64,000 nt of DNA from Auricularia sp. M13 (Eukaryota; Basidiomycota; Agaricomycetes; Auriculariales; Auriculariaceae), in assembly GCA_037042915.1 (NCBI GenBank), contig CM073201.1:3658001-3722000 (forward strand), read 5' to 3'. How positions within the stretch are numbered: position 1 is the stretch's first letter; each line of letters opens with the position of its first letter. Both the position numbers and the translations under genes were made by a program. This document shows positions 57,042 to 64,000 of this stretch, one piece after another. The notes beneath the pieces are model-generated. The model was not told where the DNA came from and searched no databases. It saw nothing but the letters and a program-made list of their open reading frames with translations.

Positions 57042-57487
57042 TCGTCCTCGTCGACCATGTGTTCAAAATTTATTAGGCCCAAATGGACGTGACGTCCAAG
57101 GGTCTCTGAGGCCCAGGTCCTCCAAGCAAGGTCACGGTACGCGACTTCGTAATTGTCTAAATTATCCTGTATGACGGTGCATGATTGGCAGATGGTACGA
57201 AAGCCGTTTCGAATACCATGGCTCCGACGCCGCCAGCAGTTGCTGGACGAGGTACGCTCACAGATCTGCATCTATCTTGAAATAACAGAAAGTAGAACAT
57301 ACAACAGAGCACATAAAAATAGGACAGAAAGAGCTCAGGCATAGTGCCGCAGTGGGCGTCACGGGACAGGAGCCAGGCCGCCACATCGATTTGTCTGACG
57401 AAAGCTCCGCAGACTGCGACCAGCGCTCAGCTCCTGGTGCGTAGACGCATCTATGACAATATTCTACTTACAACGTTGTCAGCTCAA
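57042..57487. other. Intergenic / 5' region
   Basis: About 450 bp. A minus-strand frame (57271-56945) reads some protein-like sequence but overlaps the 3' part of the upstream gene; not annotated. Confidence 0.3.
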
Positions 57488-58378
57488 ATGCAAGACGGTC
57501 AAGAGGGTCCTCGATCTGACGCCAGTCCACCGCAGCAAACGAACGAGGCACAGCGGATCCTTGCAGAACAGCATGCCATCTCGGTCAATTTCCGAATGTC
57601 AACTCACAACTCGTCTGCGCTTGTACGGGTGTTCTGCGAACACTGGTATTTTCCACAGGCGTTGCCGGGCTTTGACGTTCCCAGTTCTCCGGCCCTTCAG
57701 AGCGGAGTAAACGACTTCATCTCCGCGTGTCGCAACTCTCAAACGGGTGAAGGACTCGAAAAGATGTATCATGCTCTGGGTGATATCGAGCGTTTTAACG
57801 ACGCTGCATCTGGACTCTCTCTGGGTCGATTGAAAATGCTGATGGCGTTTCGAGGTACGCGCATATCGACCTTTTATCTTCATATTTCATCTGTTCCAGG
57901 CCTCTTGGTTGTTTGCTGGGATCTGTGCGAATGCACAACAAGGTTGCAACCCGTCGCCCAGATATCTCGGGTCATCGACTCCTTTCCCACCCGTGAATCA
58001 CGGGAAATAGTTCGGAGACATGTTTCTGCGGCATGGATCCTGTGCAGGGTGAGTCTGAGCCTTTACACAGAAGGACGGTGCTGATGGTGCTAGATGGGAC
58101 CGGGCTTTCTACTCGATGAAAGACTTCATAAAGTCGACATCTTCACGAAGCGTGTGGCCACTTGCAAGGCATTGGCAGCTTGCCTGACTGCCGCAAAAGT
58201 TTACCCGCGGGACAAACGCCTCGCAACCGGAAAAGATCTTTGGAATCCAATCAATGATGCGCTTATTGCACTGCGCCTCACTGATGCTGGTCTGCCAGAG
58301 CATATGCGGTCTGCATTTTTGTCGTCCTTTTCCATTCTGGTGCGTCCTTACGATGACTCTCTCATATTCACTAAATAG
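57488..58378 (+). CDS. Hypothetical helical protein
   Basis: Exons 57488-57854, 57900-58048 and 58094-58339 join in phase. The end is either read-through to TAG at 58376-58378 or a short last exon at 58379-58387. About 255-268 residues: MQDGQEGPRSDASPPQQTNE, LVRVFCEHWYFPQALPGFDV, CRNSQTGEGLEKMYHALGDI, FRGLLVVCWDLCECTTRLQP, LLDERLHKVDIFTKRVATCK, LPEHMRSAFLSSF. Mostly helical, no signal peptide or membrane segment, no known domain. A longer frame from 57344 lacks support. Confidence 0.6.
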
Positions 58379-58552
58379 TTTGCGTAGGTTGCGTGCGGAT
58401 ACGTGTGATTGCATTGCCAGCAATATACAGTGGTCATGAATCGTCATCATCGTCCGAAAATCCCTCAATCAGAATAGTGCAGATCCGTTTAATTGCGTTG
58501 ACAGCAAGGTACAATCATGAGCCGCCGATTCGTCTACATGTATAAGGCACAG

Positions 58553-59695
58553 CTAATCGTCATCATCGTCCCAATTGGCCAGGGGTTCGTGATAATAATT
58601 GATCTCTGGAGTGGACCACAGCTTATCACTGCCTGACCGCACTTCGGTCGAGCCGTCGGACAGTGTGACAACTTCTAGTCTATGGCAAGATTGAACGATC
58701 GCTTCGGCAGCGCGCAACGCGAACCCGTTCGAAAATTCCCAGCTTCCAGAGCTCCGCAGATGAAGAAAGCGCAACTGAGAAGCGGGCGCCAGAGCGTGGG
58801 CTAGAACATCGGGATCACAGAAACTGTCCAGCGCCAGGTCTATTGACCTCAAGTCGGGAAATACGCGTGCCAGGCGACTGATGTGGGAGAATGTGATGCC
58901 CTTGATTCTCACTATAGCTTCTTCAATCGTGAAGCTACAGTGCCCTTGCAGCCGGCGGAGCGGCGGCCACTGGCGGTGGTCAATCACGAAGGCTGCGATG
59001 GACTCGATGTCTCCAATTTCACGGATGGCGACCTTATCGAAGGCATAACAAGGTGTACTAGCACCCAATCCCCATATGACGGTGGAACTGCGCACGGAAG
59101 CGGAGACCATCCGATAGAGATCGTGGCTGAAGATGGAAAACAATATGCAGATTTCAAGCAGCGTTTGGCGATGTGTGCGCAAGATACTAGTGACCAAGGT
59201 CAGCTCCGATTCGATCCAAACACCGGGGATATGAAGGTTTTCGAGTCGCGCTGAGAATGAGCCTGCGCCAAGGGCGCTTGCCAGCATTGCACACAGGTTC
59301 ACTACGCGCGCATCATCGCGTACATATAGCGACGTGAGTCCTGTAAGATGTGGGAAGCATAATCCAAATAGTTGCGAGAGGGGCGCCGAAAGGTCTAGCG
59401 GCACATGCGACGTGGGCGTGCATGTAAACAAGTGCAGTCCCCGAACCAGGGATGCCTTGAGCTCAGACGCAGCGAGAGTTGAGATTATAGCGTTCGTACG
59501 GGCGATTGCACTCTGGGATGGCCCAAAGAATAGTGTGATGCGTCGGTAAAGCAAGGGATGACAGTCCCTGCTCCATCCTTGATCTAAGAGGCAAAGAGTA
59601 GACCATGTGGCTGGCGTGCAGAATCTCGCTATATGCATGCGAATATCCAGAAGCAGGCATGCGGGATGGGGACCATTGCGTTGTGGGGCGTCCAT
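58553..59695 (-). CDS. F-box-family-like protein (380 aa)
   Basis: Single exon. The preferred start is the Met at 59695 (MDAPQRNGPHPACLLLDIRM), giving a degenerate F-box region (LLDIRMHIARFCTPATWSTL, CLLDQGWSRDCHPLLYRRIT). A leucine-rich part follows (HLTGLTSLYVRDDARVVNLC, SRLARVFPDLRSIDLALDSF), then the acidic end NWDDDDD. The upstream frame to 59755 would be encoded by the perfect palindrome (M-P-T-Q-T-P-A-G-V) and is most likely not translated. Probable SCF substrate receptor by family; target unknown. Confidence 0.65.
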   Translation of the reverse strand: MDAPQRNGPHPACLLLDIRMHIARFCTPATWSTLCLLDQGWSRDCHPLLYRRITLFFGPSQSAIARTNAIISTLAASELKASLVRGLHLFTCTPTSHVPLDLSAPLSQLFGLCFPHLTGLTSLYVRDDARVVNLCAMLASALGAGSFSARLENLHIPGVWIESELTLVTSILRTHRQTLLEICILFSIFSHDLYRMVSASVRSSTVIWGLGASTPCYAFDKVAIREIGDIESIAAFVIDHRQWPPLRRLQGHCSFTIEEAIVRIKGITFSHISRLARVFPDLRSIDLALDSFCDPDVLAHALAPASQLRFLHLRSSGSWEFSNGFALRAAEAIVQSCHRLEVVTLSDGSTEVRSGSDKLWSTPEINYYHEPLANWDDDDD

Positions 59696-59711
59696 GCTGT
59701 GAAGCTCGGCC

Positions 59712-59761
59712 CGGCGATTGCCGACGCAAACGCCAGCTGGCGTTTGCGTCGGCAATCGCCG
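59712..59761. repeat. Dispersed palindrome, copy 5 (50 bp, perfect)
   Basis: Two 25-bp arms without spacer, centre 59736/59737; left arm CGGCGATTGCCGACGCAAAC then GCCAG. Its core is the same as copies 1, 2 and 4. Lies 17 bp upstream of the F-box-like start at 59695. Confidence 0.9.
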
Positions 59762-59990
59762 TCCGCTGACAAATTCTAACCGGGCTTGGTGACAAGGTTT
59801 TCATGAGGACAGCTCAAGAACATCACCCCGTCACTCCGGAAATACGCACCAGGATCAAGTGATATATTCTCCAAGGAGGTCGCTTGACAGTAAGTAGCTG
59901 GGCTACAGTGCATAATAGCCTGTGACGCAATGCGGCAGCTACCGGCAGTGTCAAACTCCGCATGGCAATCTCCGTTTCTTTAGTGGAGAG

Positions 59991-60830
59991 ATGGTCACTC
60001 TTCCACTGGAGCTTGTAATCGACATTGCCTCAAGGGCCGCTTGGGACGACACCTGGAACAAAAAGAGCAGGGTTGCCGGGCTGACGCTCGTTTCGCGCTC
60101 TTTCAAGCAGGCCGCTGACCGCGCACTCTTCTACTCAATCACCATCACCGGCGCGAACTGGCAGAAAGTCAAGCAATCCGCGGACGGTGGCTGCTCTGGC
60201 TTTTCCTGCACTCGAATGCTTTGCTGCGTCGACCTCCCACTTGAAGCGCCCTGGTCTGCAATCGCTGGGGTTTTTCCCCATGTGCAGCATATCATGGGTC
60301 CCCCAAACCTGGTATTCTCGCTTCTGGCAGTAAACTCTGCGCCGCAGCCCACCGCTGTCTGGCTCCTATACACGCCCGGTTGGCAGATTTCCTTCTTGGA
60401 AGTGCCTACGCCAACGATGCGCCGCTGCACGCACCTCCTTATAGTCATCAATACTCGCCGCTTTTTCACACGCAGGCGACCAGTCATGTTGAAGGAACTC
60501 GAGGCATTGACGCACCTTGCACTCGACGTACAACCGAACGGCCCTCCACCCGCCGAAATTTATCGCGCCTTTCTACCGGCACTACCGCCCACCGTCGGAC
60601 GTATACTGTTCCGCGCTCATGATCTTGTCTCCCCCGAAAGGTTTTGGCACGAGCTTGAGCAGGCCGTCACGGCCAGCAGGGACGGCCGGGTGTGGGTCGC
60701 GTCGACTGCGGGACGCCGTAGTTCGCTTGCCGGACGTCACTATGATTGCCGCTCGGAGCAGGAAGACCTTCGACGCGGGGTCGAGGCGTGGGAACTGGGC
60801 CAAAGGGTGTATACCGCGCCAGAGTGCTAA
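59991..60830 (+). CDS. F-box-like protein (279 aa)
   Basis: Single exon; the Met at 59991 (MVTLPLELVIDIASRAAWDD) gives an F-box-like start followed by L-T-L-V-S-R-S-F-K-Q-A-A-D-R, the usual second half of the motif. The remainder is FPHVQHIMGPPNLVFSLL, MLKELEALTHLALDVQPNG, SPERFWHELEQAV and the end Q-R-V-Y-T-A-P-E-C. The frame is open further upstream to 59922, but that extension lacks conservation. Divergent from the F-box-like gene at 59695. Likely SCF component by family. Confidence 0.6.
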   Translation: MVTLPLELVIDIASRAAWDDTWNKKSRVAGLTLVSRSFKQAADRALFYSITITGANWQKVKQSADGGCSGFSCTRMLCCVDLPLEAPWSAIAGVFPHVQHIMGPPNLVFSLLAVNSAPQPTAVWLLYTPGWQISFLEVPTPTMRRCTHLLIVINTRRFFTRRRPVMLKELEALTHLALDVQPNGPPPAEIYRAFLPALPPTVGRILFRAHDLVSPERFWHELEQAVTASRDGRVWVASTAGRRSSLAGRHYDCRSEQEDLRRGVEAWELGQRVYTAPEC

Positions 60831-61265
60831 ATTGCGCGTGGCTGGGATTCCGTTCTGACGAGCATTGTCATTTTATGTCCTTGAATAGTAATTATCACCA
60901 ATTCCATCTCTCCAAGTCTGTGGAAATAAACTTGCCTAATACGATGGAGATAAATTTGTCACTCAGGGATACAGTAAGCAAATCCTCGGTGACCCTTGCC
61001 ATGCTCGTGAGAGCTCCGAAGCAATATCATCGCGTGTACTGTATGATCCCAGAAACAGGCATCCGAGGACCCGTCGAGAGATGCGGTGTGCATCAGTCTG
61101 ATGCGACGACGAAGAGGTAGATGCCGAGCTCGCCGATCGCAGTGACCCACACTCCCATTTGACCTATTACAGAGCAAGGAGGCTCCCCCTTTGGCCGGGG
61201 CTTATAACCTGATAGGGGTGCAAGGGGAGCGGGTGATTTGTCCGCGCTCAGTAGGGAATGGGACC
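60831..61265. other. Intergenic up to the duplicated segment
   Basis: About 430 bp, no gene seen. Near 61240-61258 CTCAGTAGGGAATG appears as the inverse of CATTCCCTACTCAG at 32558-32571, hinting at an inversion at the duplication edge. Confidence 0.35.
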
Positions 61266-62266
61266 GGAACGCCGTCCGGCATGTACGAGGCCGGTGCGTA
61301 CCGGTACCGGGTGCTTTCAATCTCTCACCAGGACGGCCATGCAGCTGAACGTGAGACCAGGGCAAGATCCAGCCCTCCGTCTTGAATCCTCTCTCGATGG
61401 TTCTACGCTTGCAAGTCACAGTACTGCATACCTTCAGTCGATGAAACGTATGTCCCAGAGCACTGCGATCATGCGGAATAGTCGCACTCATGCTGCTGCT
61501 GCCTGTGCTGTAGGACAGGGATCATTGTTCAAGTACCGGCCAACTAAGCTGGTGAGTCGTGCTTGTTTGATTGCGCTTGGCCGCGCAGATCGTCTTTAGA
61601 TGCTGAAGTGCCCTCAGCCCCGGCAGCAATTTGTTTCTTCATCGGGTGCAAGGGCTCCAGGGTATGTCTGCACCATGCTATCTGCTTCTTGATACGACGC
61701 TTTTCTATGGGCTGTGGCTGGTTTTGCTGATCATATATGGCCTCTGCAGACCGACTGATCACGGCAAAAGATCACGCTTCGGTCCAAATCACCGTCGTCG
61801 ACGTAGACGCAGAGGGCCGCTGTGCTCTGCCGCTGAGATATTTGCAAAACGTTCGACGACTGAGCCAGCTTTGTTGAGTTCATGTTAAACCTGATCCCTC
61901 CCCCCGTAGGACAGGGATCATTGTTCAAGTGCCGGCCAACTAAGCTGGTGAGTCGCGCTTGTTTGATTGCGCTTGGCGGCGCAGATCGTCTGTAGACGCT
62001 GAAGCGCCCTCAGCCACGGCAGCAATTTGCTTCGTCATCGGGTGCAAGGGCTCCAGGGTATGTCTGCACCATGCTATCTGCTTCTTGATTCCTCATTAGC
62101 TACTCTCAATGGATGACTCTGGACGGACAGATGTCCTGGCTTCCAGCCAAGGACGTCATCGGAGCGGTTCCTTGATCGTTCTCCATGGCGGAAGTTGGGA
62201 ACTCTGCGGTTCGGTTCTGATGTACAGATATGTGTCCTTTGAACGAATGTGCCTATTTGTGCCTTT
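61266..62266. repeat. Segmental duplication, copy B (partner 32640-33640)
   Basis: Collinear with copy A at offset 28,626 bp, including the internal 185-bp direct repeats (61512 and 61907). Small differences are scattered, without long indels. Confidence 0.85.
61751..61826 (+). pseudogene. RPS21: Ribosomal protein S21 exon fragment (copy B)
   Basis: Same fragment as at 33125-33200: RLITAKDHASVQI then V-V-D-V-D-A-E-G-R after a ctgcag acceptor. It came with the segmental duplication. Confidence 0.6.
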
Positions 62267-62332
62267 TGCATAGCAACTCTGCAGCTCGGTTCTGATGTAC
62301 AGTTATGTGTCCTTTGAACAAATGTGCCTATT

Positions 62333-63138
62333 ACGACATCGAGCTCGCGTTCAAGTGGCTCATCTTTGCGCGGTACGGTGACACCCTGCAACTGTATCCG
62401 GCGCTCGAGTCGAGCGAGCTTACTTTGATCGTTCTCCATGGCGGTCGGTCGGATCGCGCGGACGCAGTTCTGATGTACACCAATACATAACAATCCTGTG
62501 GAAAGGTTAAGCGATCCACGAGAACAGCTTCACTGGCGTGACACATACCTCGCAATCGTCTTCGGGGGGGGGCTCCGTCCATGGGCTTTACCCCTGATCT
62601 TAGAGTTGCCTCGGCAGCGTTCCTACAATGTTTGCCCCAAGTGCAACAGCTGGGACTTCTTGTCATCTCACTCAAAGCCTCGCTCATGGCCTTGAATTCC
62701 TGGGTATCGGTACCGGCGAACATGCATATCTTTGAAATTGCCAAGGAATACTGCGTTCTAGGGAGCCAAACTCATGACCCTCTTCCGAAAGCAACGGGGG
62801 AGCATGCACTAAAAATTTCACATTTTCTAGATAACGAATACCTTCCTTGGACAGGCAGTCGGGGGAAACGGCCTGAAAATGTGTCTCTCCTCAAAGAGGA
62901 CAGACTTGCGTTTGTTTACTAGCTATACCCCATTCATGAGATCATGTACGACGGTACACACCTCGTCGTGATGTCGGACGAGAACAGAGTGCGCTGGGTG
63001 ACATCTCACAGCTTGGAGGTCAGACTTGTTGCAGCAGTTACATCAGACCCTGACGTTCCCTTGCAGCCTGTTATCCTTTTTTACTTCGAACGATTATCTT
63101 CGAACGTAAAGTCTGCGAAGGAGACTAGTTATCTTTGA
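62333..63138 (+). pseudogene. Degenerate paralogue of the USP-fusion C-terminal domain
   Basis: Reads QLGLLVISLKASLMALNSWV, then NMHIFEIAKEYCVLG, then IMYDGTHLVVMSDENRVRWV and TSHSLEVRLVAAVTSDPDV. These align in order with LGLYILSLKASFSALQSWA, MGMFEIVDTYCLRN, MYDGMLVVNSDGNPWQWV and TSHSLKVGIVSSITARVDD of the gene at 41851-45381. A stop at 62921 interrupts it and no USP domain or start lies upstream. The first part (62333-62490) reads FKWLIFARYGDTLQLYPALE, perhaps another relative. Confidence 0.6.
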
Positions 63139-63494
63139 GTATCTGTGCTCGCCGTTCCTAACAATCTGTGTGCATCACTGTGACTACGGCGCCTGTGAAA
63201 GATGCGGAGGACTCCGGGAAAACACCAAAGCTGACGAATGAAATTGGGAGCACCGACGACGGATGCGGAGCGAGATGAAAAGCAGCCACGGTCAGGACAT
63301 GTCCGAAAAAGCTGGCACGTGGACCGCGGTGAGCGACCTGGCGACGGTGACATCGCATTAGCTCATCGGTGTTATTAAAGGCATCCCGTCGCCGCCGTTG
63401 AATACTTGGGCGATATTTCGAGCAATTCTTTGTCGTGTTCTGAAGTATCTGAGCCATGTAGCTAGCCGGAAAGTTTTTTCCTTAGTACACCATT
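63139..63494. other. No clear gene
   Basis: About 350 bp; minus-strand frames look protein-like in short pieces (FNGGDGMPLITPMS) and may be 3' exons of the next gene, but no consistent splicing was found. Confidence 0.3.
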
Positions 63495-64000
63495 CTAGAC
63501 GGTATACATCAAATTACCCTCAAACACGATGTCCCCCTGATCCCTCATGGATTCCAGATAGTCAAGACCTTCAGATCCCATAAACTGATGCTGATCTGCA
63601 AGGCCAATGTTGACCAGCCGAATTATGCGCTCGGCGTCAACTCCCTCCTGATCCTTGAGTTCCTTGTCCATGAGTTTCCCCATCCGTCTCCGCCACAGTT
63701 GGAACCTGAAAGCAGTTTTGAGATGGAGAGGAAGGAACAACTGATATCATACCGTTCCTCGCGTGACGGTCCGTCTCCCTCCCCATTATTGTCGCCTGTG
63801 CCATTGGTGAAACCGCTCTGAATCGGCTGCAGACGAGAAGACGCCGCCTGGGACATCATAACCGTTGCATGGCCAGGCAGGCCAAGCTCGTCCCTTGCAC
63901 GATGTTCGTTGTTGATGAGAGGATCCTCCGCAACGTCACTTCCGTCGTCTTCGCCGTGGAGCTGCACACCGCCCGAATTGAGCTTTTGACGCTTGCGCTG
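63495..64000 (-). CDS. Hypothetical protein, 5' part beyond window
   Basis: Minus strand from the right edge reads Q-R-K-R-Q-K-L-N-S-G-G-V, EDDGSDVAEDPLINNEHRAR and GTGDNNGEGDGPSREE. It splices over an intron of about 45 bp (gtatga at about 63773 to ttttcag ending about 63727) into RFQLWRRRMGKLMDKELKDQ, RIIRLVNIGLADQHQFMGSE, GLDYLESMRDQGD. It ends at 63495 or continues through another intron. Acidic then helical; no known domain. Confidence 0.45.

Overview
The window is nuclear DNA of a filamentous basidiomycete, most likely an Agaricomycete. Genes are split by many short (45-110 bp) GT-AG introns with gtgcgt/gtgagt donors. The gene families fit this group: DUF6535, F-box expansions, RBR ubiquitin ligases, Zn2Cys6 factors, TET/JBP-like dioxygenases. 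There is no bacterial operon structure. Exon models were built by hand and checked for reading phase at every junction where coordinates are given.

Layout. 1-27 kb is the housekeeping-like part: the 5' end of a secreted protein (-), a GNAT acetyltransferase (2.3-3.2 kb), a vacuolar/secreted S8 subtilisin (4.8-9.5 kb), a frameshifted NmrA-like pseudogene, an 820-bp inverted-repeat element, a DUF6535 membrane protein, a broken beta-lactamase-like gene, two small hypothetical genes, and a TPT/SLC35C2-type transporter (22-27 kb). Subtilisin and transporter genes are intact but carry very long introns filled with degenerate GC-rich tandem repeats.

27.4-30.1 kb holds a Zn2Cys6 regulator gene interrupted inside its zinc cluster by a 1,854-bp element with inverted ends, a 14-bp target duplication and two arrays of GCGTGCGCA motifs. 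30-37.6 kb is a repeat and pseudogene zone: tandem repeats, palindromes, fragments of RBR ligases and of ribosomal protein S21, and a 1-kb segment repeated at 61-62 kb.

37.6-54.8 kb is gene-rich. It has a disordered hypothetical protein, a TET/JBP-like 2OG-Fe(II) dioxygenase, a large protein with an N-terminal USP deubiquitinase domain, a lysine-rich/acidic probable nuclear protein, a SET-domain protein, an F-box protein, and a large JmjC/cupin-like gene that seems frameshifted. The local concentration of predicted DNA/chromatin-modifying and ubiquitin-related genes is the best candidate for an undescribed functional neighbourhood; that link is inference only. 54.8-64 kb holds further hypothetical and F-box genes, the second copy of the duplicated segment, a degenerate paralogue of the USP-fusion C-terminus, and a gene running off the right edge.
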